Assembly (NCBI GenBank): GCA_002343075.1
Contig: DDRH01000019.1
Span: 1-39,405 of the forward strand
Length of the DNA: 39,405 nucleotides
DNA from: Phycisphaerales bacterium UBA2421
GTDB taxonomy: Bacteria > Planctomycetota > Phycisphaerae > Tepidisphaerales > Tepidisphaeraceae
Reading direction: 5' to 3'
Both the position numbers and the translations under genes were made by a program. The notes under the pieces were generated by a model. The model was given only the letters and a program-made list of their open reading frames with translations, searched no databases and had not been told where the DNA came from. Positions 32,387 to 39,405 of the stretch are shown here, one piece after another (within the stretch, counting starts at the first letter, position 1; every line of letters starts with the position of its first letter).

Positions 32387-33148
32387 ATGGTTTCGAAACA
32401 TGTTTTCGCGGCTGTTGCCTCGATGTCATTATTGGTTGCGGGCGCACATGCGCAGCAAAGCAACGATCCCAACCGCCCGGCGGGCACAGGTCAACAGCAG
32501 CCTGCCCAGCCTGGCCAGGGGACTGATCGCCCCGACGCCCGCGGGGCCGACTGGCCGATGCAGGAGAAAAAGGAGAATACGGCCCAGGGACGTAACGACG
32601 ATCGCAAAACGGACGGCGACATGACCGCCAACTCGTTCGAATCTCAGTTGCGTCAAATCGCCCAGAACCCGGAAAATGCCGGTGATCGATTGTTCGTGTT
32701 ATGCGCATCCAAGGCAAACACGGCCGAGGTCGAGATGGCCCGCCGTGCAATGCAGAAGACGCAGGATCCGGAAATCAAACGCGTCGCACAGACCCTCATC
32801 GATGACCATACGAAAGCCAATGAAAAGCTATCAAAGGTCGCGAGCGAGTTGAATGTGCAACCGATCACCAGCTTGCCAACAGGAAAGCAAACCGAAGCAG
32901 AGGTGCTGTTTTCGTTGCCGAATGAGCAGTTTAACAAGGCATATCTTTCGCATCTGAAAGCATGCCATGCCGCTGCCATCAGCAAGTATCAGGATCAGGT
33001 GGCGCTCAGCCAGAACAGCGCAGTGAAGAACTACGCACAGGAAACGCTGACTCACCTGAACCATCACAACCAGATGATCTCGCAAGCAGCCCAACAGGCC
33101 GGTCTGCCCGCGGTTGCAGGTGCGAGCATGGCACCCGCCGGCGACTAG
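32387..33148 (+). CDS. secreted DUF4142-domain protein
   Basis: 253 residues. A signal peptide (HVFAAVASMSLLVAGAHAQQ) is followed by a Gln/Pro/Asp-rich linker. DUF4142 covers about 95-240: DRLFVLCASKANTAEVEMAR, AMQKTQDPEIKRVAQTLIDD, HTKANEKLSKVASELNVQP, FNKAYLSHLKACHAAAISKY, and LTHLNHHNQMISQAAQQAGL. It is a four-helix ferritin-like bundle with several His in the helices. Members are often stress-induced. AAGGAAG precedes the ATG. The 197 bases upstream hold no gene. Confidence 0.87.
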   Translation: MVSKHVFAAVASMSLLVAGAHAQQSNDPNRPAGTGQQQPAQPGQGTDRPDARGADWPMQEKKENTAQGRNDDRKTDGDMTANSFESQLRQIAQNPENAGDRLFVLCASKANTAEVEMARRAMQKTQDPEIKRVAQTLIDDHTKANEKLSKVASELNVQPITSLPTGKQTEAEVLFSLPNEQFNKAYLSHLKACHAAAISKYQDQVALSQNSAVKNYAQETLTHLNHHNQMISQAAQQAGLPAVAGASMAPAGD

Positions 33149-33186
33149 CCGCAAAGCATCCTGAGACCCTGCACTGGCCCTAACTC

Positions 33187-33231
33187 CGCCCGCCGGCCGA
33201 ACGCGTAACCGCATTCAGCCGGCGGGCGTTT
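33187..33231 (+). terminator. hairpin terminator after the DUF4142 gene
   Basis: CGCCCGCCGGC (33187-33197) and GCCGGCGGGCG (33218-33228) form a perfect 11-bp stem with a 20-nt loop, followed by TTT. The loop is long and the T-run short. From here to 33384 I see no gene. Confidence 0.5.
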
Positions 33232-33384
33232 ACATAACGCCAACACCCTGGCAAGCCCGCACCATCCGCGCCGCGAATGCACACGCAACCCCCGGAGCAA
33301 CGGGCCACGTCCTACCCCCCAGCTCCAGGTGGTCGTGGTTGGCGCGTGACCCATACCAATGGCTTCACGCAGACGGCCCGCTAG

Positions 33385-33732
33385 CTAAACGTTGCGAAGT
33401 GCCGGCACCGCCCCCGCGACCGTTGACCCAAGCGAGTTGCTCACACTGGTGATGTTCCAGTTGGCGTCCTGCTGCACATAGAGCCGTTGGTTGAGTCCCA
33501 CGCCGGAATGGTACCGCGCCGCAGCGAAATCGCCGCCGCCGTAGCCGCTGACGATGATTTTGCCGTCCCAGGTGTGGCCGATGCCGACCCAGGTGTCGCC
33601 CCAGCCGGTGGCGATGTTGGTTTCGACCACGCCGTCGGTGTCGAAGGACGAATCCAACGCGCCGCTGGTCGTGTAGCGGAGCAGCATGGCGTTGCCGGTG
33701 CCAACACAAAAAGCAGCGATGGCCGCGTCCAA
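33385..33732 (-). pseudogene. truncated duplicate of the Rhs/delta-60 tip gene
   Basis: This frame repeats the middle of the gene at 34110-35387: GNAMLLRYTTSGALDSSFDT, TWVGIGHTWDGKIIVSGYGG and GVGLNQRLYVQQDANWNITS. It ends after a short unrelated tail (VPALRNV) just where the intact gene goes on with the Rhs core (YRYTPYGQR). Its N terminus is also cut. It lies directly beyond the putative immunity gene. It is most likely a leftover of cassette duplication or exchange. Confidence 0.75.
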
Positions 33733-33747
33733 TTCGTGCCGGTGACT

Positions 33748-34095
33748 TTACCCGTGCACGTCTTTAACTCTGTCCAATTGGAGGTTGTTCGATGATCCCG
33801 TCTTCCGTCGTCGCAGTTTAGAGTTCTCAATCCACAGCATCAACACTCCTGTATCTGCAAATTGGACAAGCCAACGCAAAAAGGGAATGGATGACAACAA
33901 GATGGCAAAAGCTACAACTATCCCGATGACAACATTGCCACCCGTCACTCGATTTGAAACTACCACCCCAAATGCAATTATCAATGTAAGCGCGGCGAGG
34001 GCAGCGACGTACAGCAGGAGCGTGACCAAATAACTGACAATGACTGCGCTGAGTGACACGCAGAATCGTAGAACAAGTGCAACGTATCTTGACAT
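33748..34095 (-). CDS. small three-helix membrane protein, candidate immunity protein
   Basis: 115 residues with three hydrophobic stretches: VLRFCVSLSAVIVSYLVTLL, YVAALAALTLIIAFGVVVSN and VVIGIVVAFAILLSSIPFLR. A basic C-terminal tail follows. The start is 14 bases after the stop of the Rhs-type gene on the same strand, the place where polymorphic-toxin immunity genes lie. Local base composition is noticeably more AT-rich than the neighbours, in line with transfer. The immunity role is inferred from position only. Confidence 0.6.
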   Translation of the reverse strand: MSRYVALVLRFCVSLSAVIVSYLVTLLLYVAALAALTLIIAFGVVVSNRVTGGNVVIGIVVAFAILLSSIPFLRWLVQFADTGVLMLWIENSKLRRRKTGSSNNLQLDRVKDVHG

Positions 34096-34109
34096 TGGAT
34101 GACCTCAAT

Positions 34110-35387
34110 TCAATCGCACTTTTCACACTCTTTCAGGCAGGCCAGTGAATCCACAGTGAACTTAAGCCAAGCAAGCGCATTTGCGGCTCTTCCAAGGCCG
34201 CTTGCGGTCTTGCCCCACTGACTACGGAAGTGTCCAGCAACAGCCTGTCCAGTGACGTTGCCTTTTGAAGTTTCCAAAAGTTCAAACGCACCTGCTATTG
34301 CCCAGCCGGTACCAGCAATCTGCGCGCCGGTGCGAAAACCACCATTTAATACATCATAGTTGGTTTGCGCACCGGATTCGAAGCCGACACCGTTTCCGTT
34401 TCGTAAACCTGTGTAGTCAAATATCGGTGTTAGAGGTCGCACTCCGTCAATAAGGTCATCGAGCGTCTTATCTTTCATACAGTTGCCCCAACACTCGGCA
34501 CTACGTCGTTCTCCTGGATCGAAAGTGTGACTAGTTCCCCCAAGTTTTTCAGCTAGGGAATCTATGCCCGCCGAATCGCCAAGGCCGTTGAATCGGTCAT
34601 TTACGGTTTGGTCAAAAGCCGCCTGAACCTCAGGGCTGGCCTGCCCGAACATGGCAGCAAACGCTTCGCCCCAGCCATCGTTCCATGCTAAGCCACTGGA
34701 ATCTCGAGCAAAAGTTGGACGTGAACTTAGGTAAGAGTACAAATTCATCCCATCCTGATACGCCGTGCCCAGCGGGTCGTCGGCGGTGAAGCGGCCGAGC
34801 GTGTTGTGCAGGTACCGCGCCCGGTTGTAGATCAAGTTGGTCTCGGCGTCGTGCTTGAGACCCTGATGCCCGATGTTGAACGCGTAGTCGCTGGTCGTCG
34901 GGTTGGCGTTCACCGTGAAATCATCATTCAACACCGTCCGCTGGCCGTACGGCGTGTAACGGTAGCGTTCGACCGTTGCACCTGCGGGGTTGCTTACGCT
35001 GGTGACGTTGTAGTTGGCGTCCTGCTGCACGTACAAGCGCTGGTTGAGGCCCACGCCAGAATTGTACCGAGCCGCCGCAAAATCCCCGCCGCCGTAGCCG
35101 CTGACCACGATCTTGCCGTCCCAGGTGTGGCCTATGCCCACCCAGCTGTCGCTCCCGCCGAAATCCTGCGTGACCACGCCGGCGGTGCCGAAGGTGGTGT
35201 CGAGCGCGCCGGCGGTGGTGTAGCGGAGCAGCATGGCGTTGCCAGGATCGATAGTCGACGCGACGACGATCTTTCCGTCGGACTGTAATGCCACGCCGCC
35301 GGCGATGTTGAATGCGCCGGCGGTGTCGTAAATGTCGTAGCCGTCGGAACTGAGGCGCGGGCCAGGTTTGCCAGCGGGCGGGGGCAT
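34110..35387 (-). CDS. orphan Rhs/delta-60-repeat tip protein with variable C-terminal domain
   Basis: 425 residues from the ATG at 35387; a longer frame to 35561 would translate a dispersed repeat and is unlikely. Residues about 10-130 hold delta-60-type repeats (ALQSDGKIVVAST, TFGTAGVVTQDF, HTWDGKIVVSGYGG). Residues about 145-230 are the Rhs core end: VERYRYTPYGQRTVLN, GLKHDAETNLIYNRARYLHN, LGRFTADDPLGTAYQDGMNL, YSYLSSRPTFARDSSG. The last 190 residues are a C-terminal domain with ECWGNCMKD, a Gly/Ala-rich hydrophobic stretch (GAQIAGTGWAIAGAFELL) and the ending CLKECEKCD. No signal peptide or full-length Rhs shell is present, so this is an orphan tip. C-terminal toxin activity is not recognisable by motif. 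Confidence 0.75.
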   Translation of the reverse strand: MPPPAGKPGPRLSSDGYDIYDTAGAFNIAGGVALQSDGKIVVASTIDPGNAMLLRYTTAGALDTTFGTAGVVTQDFGGSDSWVGIGHTWDGKIVVSGYGGGDFAAARYNSGVGLNQRLYVQQDANYNVTSVSNPAGATVERYRYTPYGQRTVLNDDFTVNANPTTSDYAFNIGHQGLKHDAETNLIYNRARYLHNTLGRFTADDPLGTAYQDGMNLYSYLSSRPTFARDSSGLAWNDGWGEAFAAMFGQASPEVQAAFDQTVNDRFNGLGDSAGIDSLAEKLGGTSHTFDPGERRSAECWGNCMKDKTLDDLIDGVRPLTPIFDYTGLRNGNGVGFESGAQTNYDVLNGGFRTGAQIAGTGWAIAGAFELLETSKGNVTGQAVAGHFRSQWGKTASGLGRAANALAWLKFTVDSLACLKECEKCD

Positions 35388-35501
35388 GATCGCATTGTAC
35401 CGCAACGCGTCGGGCCGCGTGGGCAAATCTGCTTGAGACGCGTGGATGTATAAAGAAAATCCGGTCTGTAAACGTATATGTACATTGCCGTGCGGAGTGC
35501 A

Positions 35502-35524
35502 GACGGGTTGGAAACCCGGGCTAC
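35502..35524 (+). repeat. dispersed hairpin repeat, second copy
   Basis: Matches 2923-2945 at 22 of 23 positions (core GACGGGTTGGAAACCCG). It lies upstream of the orphan Rhs gene, in the non-coding stretch 35388-36096. Confidence 0.7.
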
Positions 35525-35677
35525 GAACAGGCACCAAGATCGGATGCCCCGCGTGAACCACGGGCGGCTCGGCGGGATGGGGGGGTCGCAGTTCTTAACG
35601 GAATGTTAGGGTGTGGTTAGTACTTAGTTTGGTTGTAAGTTGTTATGGGGTAATGGTTTAGGTGACGTTTTGCAAAA

Positions 35678-35693
35678 TGTTCCGCGCGGAACA
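35678..35693. repeat. parS-like palindrome, copy 1
   Basis: TGTTCCGCGCGGAACA, a perfect 16-bp palindrome. It matches 14 of 16 positions of the widely conserved parS form TGTTCCACGTGGAACA, with the two differences symmetrical about the centre. It is followed by AAT, as are the other two copies. Confidence 0.7.
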
Positions 35694-35700
35694 ATTTGCA

Positions 35701-35727
35701 GTGGGCAGTCGGCAGAGGCAGTGGGCA
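35701..35727 (+). repeat. heptanucleotide repeat, GTGGGCA type
   Basis: GTGGGCA, GTCGGCA, GAGGCA (one base short) and GTGGGCA in succession. This is the reverse-complement type of the longer array at 35873-35949 and lies between palindrome copies 1 and 2. Confidence 0.7.
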
Positions 35728-35733
35728 GGTGAA

Positions 35734-35749
35734 TGTTCCGCGCGGAACA
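35734..35749. repeat. parS-like palindrome, copy 2
   Basis: An identical TGTTCCGCGCGGAACA, 56 bp after copy 1. The 94 bases up to copy 3 hold a C-rich hairpin (CTCCCCCT at 35797-35804 with AGGGGGAG at 35827-35834) and no gene. Confidence 0.7.
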
Positions 35750-35843
35750 ATTGGCTTGTTGCTCGCTGCTCCCGATTGCCTGGCCGCCGACTTACCCTCC
35801 CCCTGGCCCCCTCCCGGAGTACCAGGAGGGGGAGATGAAACAT

Positions 35844-35859
35844 TGTTCCGCGCGGAACA
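35844..35859. repeat. parS-like palindrome, copy 3
   Basis: An identical TGTTCCGCGCGGAACA, 110 bp after copy 2. Here three extra bases on each side also pair, so the perfect palindrome spans 35841-35862. Confidence 0.7.
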
Positions 35860-35872
35860 ATGACACCCCATC

Positions 35873-35949
35873 TGCCCTCTGCCCTCTGCCCACCGCCCAC
35901 TGCCGACTGCGCACTGCCCGCTGCCGACTGCCCACTGCTCTCTGCCCAC
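35873..35949 (+). repeat. array of 11 heptanucleotide repeats (TGCCNNC)
   Basis: Eleven consecutive 7-mers such as TGCCCTC, TGCCCAC, TGCCGAC, TGCGCAC, TGCCCGC and TGCTCTC. Most fit TGCC followed by a two-base variable part and C. In the opposite orientation the same units occur at 35701-35727, so the two arrays could pair and place palindromes 2 and 3 in a loop. From 35950 to 36096 I see nothing further. Confidence 0.75.
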
Positions 35950-36096
35950 TGCGAATTCATTTCCTGGCTGCTCGCGCTCGCGGGGCATCTTTGCGGCGGT
36001 GACAGGCTGACGTGCTGGCTTTCATGGCAAGCTGCCCGTGCCACTCTTTGGTGGTACGGACAGTCTGCCTACGTTGGCGTGCCGGATAGAGTGGCG

Positions 36097-36912
36097 CTAG
36101 TCGTGGATGGTTGGCTCGTTGGTGTTGCTCAGCCCGCCGGTGTTGTAAAGGGGGAGTTCCGGGATGGGGCCTTTGGGGACGAGCGGGCGGGCGAGTTGCG
36201 ACTCGGCTTTGAGGCTCGGCCCGGGAACGATGTTCAGCCGGGAGAGCGCTGCGGTGACTTGTGTATCGGTGTTGTCGAGCGAATAGGCGCGCTTGAGCAG
36301 CGGGATGGCGCGCTGCTGCTGGCTGATTGATTCGAGGTAAAGCCCGGCTTCACGGACGTAGTGGAAGTTGTTGGGGTCGATGTTTACCGCGCGCTCGTAA
36401 GCTTCGATGGCGCTGTCGTGGTCGCCTCGCTGCGCGTAGACCCTTGCGAGGATGTAGTTGTCATCGGTCTGGCCACGGGTTCGGGCGCGAAGCTCGATGG
36501 CATTGAGTTCGACATCGGTGTTGTCGCCGGTGGCAATGGCGCTGGCCCAGCCGTTGAGGACACGATAGCGAAACTCCGGGTCTTGCTTGCCTTCCATGGT
36601 CGTATCGATGACCTGGTAGCTGGTTTTGTAGGCGGCGAGTGCCTGCTGGTATTGGCCGAGCTGTTCGTTGGCGGCACCGAGGTAGTAGTAGCTACGGTAG
36701 TCGCGGGGGTTTTGCCGGACGGCATTGCGGAAGGCACCGGCGGCGTCGGCGTAGGCTTGACGGTTGTAAAGCTCGATGCCTTCCCGTCGGGAATCTTTGC
36801 TGTAGGTGACGACATCGGCACACCCGCCGACTACACCGAGTGCGACTGTCGAGAGCAGGCAAACCGACCGAAGCGACTTAAGCGACTGGCTTGTTCTGAT
36901 TGATTGAATCAT
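36097..36912 (-). CDS. TPR-repeat lipoprotein
   Basis: 271 residues from the ATG at 36912, with GGAGGT upstream. Lipobox LGVVGGC (Cys about 31). Several TPR units follow: IELYNRQAYADAAGAFRNAV, YYYLGAANEQLGQYQQALAA, YILARVYAQRGDHDSAIEAY and REAGLYLESISQQQRAIPLL. The C-terminal 50 residues are an extended Pro/Leu-rich tail ending in NTNEPTIHD. Probably an envelope scaffold. No partner can be named. Confidence 0.85.
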   Translation of the reverse strand: MIQSIRTSQSLKSLRSVCLLSTVALGVVGGCADVVTYSKDSRREGIELYNRQAYADAAGAFRNAVRQNPRDYRSYYYLGAANEQLGQYQQALAAYKTSYQVIDTTMEGKQDPEFRYRVLNGWASAIATGDNTDVELNAIELRARTRGQTDDNYILARVYAQRGDHDSAIEAYERAVNIDPNNFHYVREAGLYLESISQQQRAIPLLKRAYSLDNTDTQVTAALSRLNIVPGPSLKAESQLARPLVPKGPIPELPLYNTGGLSNTNEPTIHD

Positions 36913-37107
36913 CGCTACCTCCATGCAGCATGCGAGAATGGGTGGCACTCCGGCCACTTTGTAGTGTAAAAACTACCGGCAACTTGCAAAAATGCAAGAA
37001 AGCTGCGCGCGAGGCGAAAGCGAATCGGGCGACATTCGTCTCGCTTTCAGGAGGCGCGTGGCGCAAAATTGCCGGCGCGGACTCGGCCGTCGCAAGGAAC
37101 ATTTCAG

Positions 37108-38877
37108 ATGACCATTCTTCCCGCGATCGCGATATCGGCGGTTGTACTGACGCTGGCTTACGCTGTTTATGGCCGGCTGGTCGTGCGTTGGCTGGGTGTC
37201 GATGCGTCCCGGCCGACGCCGGCGGTGACGATGGACGACGGGAACGACTTTGTGCCCGCGGCGCCGGGGGTGGTGCTCGGCGGGCACTTTACGGCGATCG
37301 CTGCCGCAGGGCCGATTCTCGGGCCGATCATCGCCGGGCTGATGTTTGGCTGGCTCCCGGCGCTGCTTTGGATTTTACTCGGCGCGATCTTCATCGGCGG
37401 GGTGCACGATTCGGGGGCGTTGCTTGCGTCGATCCGCCATCGGGCGCAGTCGATCACACAAGTCGTCCGCGAGCACATGTCGCCGACGGCTTACGTTACC
37501 TTTCTCATGTTTGTCTGGTTGAGCCTGATCTATGTGATTATCGCGTTTACCGACGTCACCGCAGCGACGTTTGCAAAGTTCACTTCGTTTGAAGAGACCC
37601 GTGACGGCATCACCCGGAGCTTCTCGCTCAACGGAGGTGCCGTGGCGATCGGCGCGACCGGCTATCTGCTTGCGAGCGTCTCGATGGGATTGCTCTTGCG
37701 CCGGACAAAGGCGCCTTGGTGGCTGCTGCTGGTCATTCATTTCGCCGGACTGGTTGCGACCATCCAATTCGCCCCGGCGATGGCGAGCTGGCTCGCGGGT
37801 CATGGGCTGTCGTTTCTTGATACGCAGGCAACGGCCGGTGCGGGGCTGGTCAAGTGGTGGGACATGGGGCTGCTGATTTACTGCTTCATCGCCAGCATGG
37901 TGCCGATGTGGATTCTGCTGCAGCCGCGCGGGGTGATTGGCGCGACGTTTCTCTACGCGGCATTGCTGTTCGGAGTGCTCGGCACGCTCATCGGCGGTTG
38001 GGACGGTGCCGGATCGCTCGCGGTGCAGTATCCTGCGTTCAAAGGCTTTTTTTCTGCTGAGGGCGCGGCGCTGTTTCCGTTTCTGTTCATCACCATCGCC
38101 TGCGGGGCGTGCAGCGGATTTCATTCGGTCGTGGCGAGCGGAACAACCTGCAAGCAACTGCGCAGCGAGCGCGACATCAAGCCCGTTGCCTATGGCGCGA
38201 TGCTGCTCGAAGCGATGGTTGCCATCTTCGCGCTCAGTTGTGTCATGGTGTTGCCCGCAACGACAAAGGCCGGCGCGCCCGATCTGGTTTATGCGCACGG
38301 CATTGCCAACTTCATGGGGTTCATCGGCATCGACAAGCAGTTTGCGCTTGGGTTTGGCCTGCTCGCATTCAGCAGTTTTGTGTTTGATACGCTCGACGTC
38401 TGCACTCGCCTCGGGAGATATGTGTTTCAGGAACTCACCGGCCTGCAAGGCATGCTCGGTGGGGCGATTGCGACGCTCGCCACGATTGCCGGCCCGGCGG
38501 TTTACCTCTGGCACGCGCCGGCCGATTGGGGCTTTCGCACTTTCTGGACCATCTTCGGCACATCGAATCAACTGCTGGCGGCGCTGACGCTGGTTGGGGT
38601 GAGTGTGTGGCTTTGGCGCACGGGCCGGCCGGTCTGGTTTGCGCTGCTGCCCGCCGGGTTTATGCTCGCATCGACGGCGACGGCGCTGGTCATGAACTTC
38701 CTGGCTTTCCAGAAGCAGTATCGCGCCGCAGTTGCCGCGCTCAAACCCGCCGCGCCCATTTTGGTCAACATGATCGTAGCGGTCGTGCTGCTGGGCCTGG
38801 GCTTGCTGGTTGTCTTTGAAGCGGCGCGCGTCTGGGCCAAGAGTCGCGCGGCTGCTCAACCGCTCGCCGCAGATTGA
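37108..38877 (+). CDS. cstA: carbon-starvation protein CstA, peptide/pyruvate transporter
   Basis: 589 residues from the ATG at 37108, preceded by AAGGAAC; an upstream ATG at 37069 is less likely. Many membrane helices. CstA hallmarks: DGNDFVPAAPGVVLGGHFTA, IAAAGPILGPIIAGLMFGWL, GGVHDSGALLASIRHRAQSI, KWWDMGLLIYCF, ITIACGACSGFHSVVASGTT, and TLDVCTRLGRYVFQEL. It imports pyruvate or peptides in known members, often under carbon limitation. It is divergent from the TPR gene. The import role fits the lactate/pyruvate genes of this window, though they lie about 28 kb away. Confidence 0.93.
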   Translation: MTILPAIAISAVVLTLAYAVYGRLVVRWLGVDASRPTPAVTMDDGNDFVPAAPGVVLGGHFTAIAAAGPILGPIIAGLMFGWLPALLWILLGAIFIGGVHDSGALLASIRHRAQSITQVVREHMSPTAYVTFLMFVWLSLIYVIIAFTDVTAATFAKFTSFEETRDGITRSFSLNGGAVAIGATGYLLASVSMGLLLRRTKAPWWLLLVIHFAGLVATIQFAPAMASWLAGHGLSFLDTQATAGAGLVKWWDMGLLIYCFIASMVPMWILLQPRGVIGATFLYAALLFGVLGTLIGGWDGAGSLAVQYPAFKGFFSAEGAALFPFLFITIACGACSGFHSVVASGTTCKQLRSERDIKPVAYGAMLLEAMVAIFALSCVMVLPATTKAGAPDLVYAHGIANFMGFIGIDKQFALGFGLLAFSSFVFDTLDVCTRLGRYVFQELTGLQGMLGGAIATLATIAGPAVYLWHAPADWGFRTFWTIFGTSNQLLAALTLVGVSVWLWRTGRPVWFALLPAGFMLASTATALVMNFLAFQKQYRAAVAALKPAAPILVNMIVAVVLLGLGLLVVFEAARVWAKSRAAAQPLAAD

Positions 38878-38901
38878 CTGGCTATAAGTTAAACCCGTCA
38901 G

Positions 38902-39405
38902 TTAGACCGCTGCGGATTCGATCTGCTGTTCGCTCCAGATCGACTTCCCGTCGGTGAGCGTTGCAGGCCCGCCGTCGGTTGCATGACGAACAGTTGATGA
39001 AACCGGCAAAGCCATCTCCGGCGCGGCGACCGGCGACGGCGCGGCGACTGCCCCGCGCGCCGATGTCCCGGCAACAGTACCCGCGTTAAACCCTGCCCGA
39101 ACGTAGCTCGCAACCGGCTTGGCTGTGTATCTCGCATCCCACGCGCCGCGCGCCTGCTGACGCGCCGCTCCGATGAACGAGTCAAACGAATTGGCCCGCC
39201 CGATTGAGCTGTTGTATTTGTCTAGCAGCCGGTTTGGATCCGAAAATCCTGACGCGCTTTGGGTGAACTTGTTTCCCGTGACACTGAATCCGCTGCCGGC
39301 GTTCTTGATGCCGAAGTTCCACTTGTAAATGACGTTATCCTTAATCTGGCCGCCGCGCACACCCGATTGAATGTTGACGCCAATGTTGTTGTGCGTTCCG
39401 GCGGA
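38902..39405 (-). CDS. C-terminal part of a right-handed beta-helix protein (5' end off window)
   Basis: The frame is open to the right edge, so the N terminus lies outside. The first 50 visible residues read like beta-helix rungs: NNIGVNIQSGVRGGQIKDNV, IYKWNFGIKNAGSGFSVTGN and KFTQSASGF. This resembles pectate-lyase-like or NosD-type repeats ('G..I..N.I......GI.....'). An Ala/Pro-rich linker and the ending KSIWSEQQIESAAV follow. Such proteins are usually surface or secreted; no catalytic residues are visible. It converges on cstA with 24 bases between the stops. Confidence 0.65.
   Translation of the reverse strand, partial: SAGTHNNIGVNIQSGVRGGQIKDNVIYKWNFGIKNAGSGFSVTGNKFTQSASGFSDPNRLLDKYNSSIGRANSFDSFIGAARQQARGAWDARYTAKPVASYVRAGFNAGTVAGTSARGAVAAPSPVAAPEMALPVSSTVRHATDGGPATLTDGKSIWSEQQIESAAV

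Noticed and set aside
35388..35561. Longer start for the orphan Rhs gene
   Set aside because: It would translate the dispersed hairpin repeat at 35502-35524 and gives no signal peptide or domain.
35678..35859. The three palindromes as transcription terminators
   Set aside because: None has a T-run directly after the stem and there is almost no loop, so intrinsic termination is unlikely.
35678..35949. CRISPR array
   Set aside because: The repeats are only 16 and 7 bp, irregularly spaced or directly adjacent, without unique spacers or cas genes.
37375..38859. 494-residue open frame antisense to cstA
   Set aside because: The translation is Arg/Gln/His-rich without hydrophobic or domain pattern, as expected opposite a membrane-protein gene; CstA itself is unmistakable.

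Overview
The window looks like chromosomal DNA of a Planctomycetota bacterium, probably class Phycisphaerae. This rests on gene content, not on a marker gene: a PEP-CTERM sorted protein, a phosphodiesterase-TPR-sulfotransferase fusion, a WD40-repeat protein, ECF sigma signalling, and short dispersed intergenic repeats. Base composition is GC-rich. I see no rRNA, tRNA, CRISPR array or complete insertion sequence.

Layout. (1) 1-2781: two tandem, diverged copies of a cassette made of the C-terminal part of a large, apparently hydrolase-like protein plus a small envelope protein with a Pro/Thr-rich tail. An 89-nt conserved stretch ends each copy, and the second copy lacks a start codon. (2) 3030-3652: a ParE/RelE-type toxin with a Phd/YefM-type antitoxin, sitting next to a decayed copy of the 3' end of the neighbouring aldolase gene. 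(3) 3727-10566: a 6-deoxysugar-to-pyruvate region. A bifunctional rhamnulose-1-phosphate aldolase/lactaldehyde dehydrogenase is divergent from a DeoR-type regulator, followed by LutABC-type lactate oxidation genes and a TIM-barrel sugar isomerase. Together they could take rhamnulose-1-phosphate to DHAP and L-lactaldehyde, then lactate, then pyruvate. (4) 10654-18859: a small unknown protein, TerC, two paralogous sulfotransferase domains (one fused to phosphodiesterase and TPR domains) flanking a PEP-CTERM protein with a strong terminator, then an ECF sigma, membrane partner and PDZ protein set.

(5) 19008-26407: a chromate transporter converging on an MntR-like regulator, then a divergent metal-uptake operon: outer-membrane barrel, solute-binding lipoprotein, ATPase and two permeases. 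Both permeases carry C-terminal DtxR/MntR-like domains that keep the metal-sensor ligand pattern ExxEH. A palindrome overlaps the predicted transcription start of this operon, and a nearly identical one lies at the end of lutC. (6) 26445-30766: a minus-strand operon of TetR, a DUF1761-like membrane protein, a WD40 protein and an SRPBCC protein, with two operator-like palindromes ahead of TetR. (7) 31176-33148: a BON-domain protein with a Gly/Ser/Gln-rich low-complexity region and a DUF4142 protein. (8) 33385-35387: an orphan Rhs/delta-60-type tip gene, a three-helix membrane protein placed like an immunity gene, and a truncated second Rhs copy. (9) 35388-36096: a non-coding island with three copies of a parS-like 16-bp palindrome and heptanucleotide repeats. 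(10) 36097-39405: a TPR lipoprotein, CstA, and the C-terminal end of a beta-helix protein running off the right edge.

The best candidates for undescribed biology are the manganese-type transporter with two built-in sensor domains, the parS-like island, the phosphodiesterase-TPR-sulfotransferase fusion beside a PEP-CTERM protein, and the two orphan C-terminal-cassette loci.
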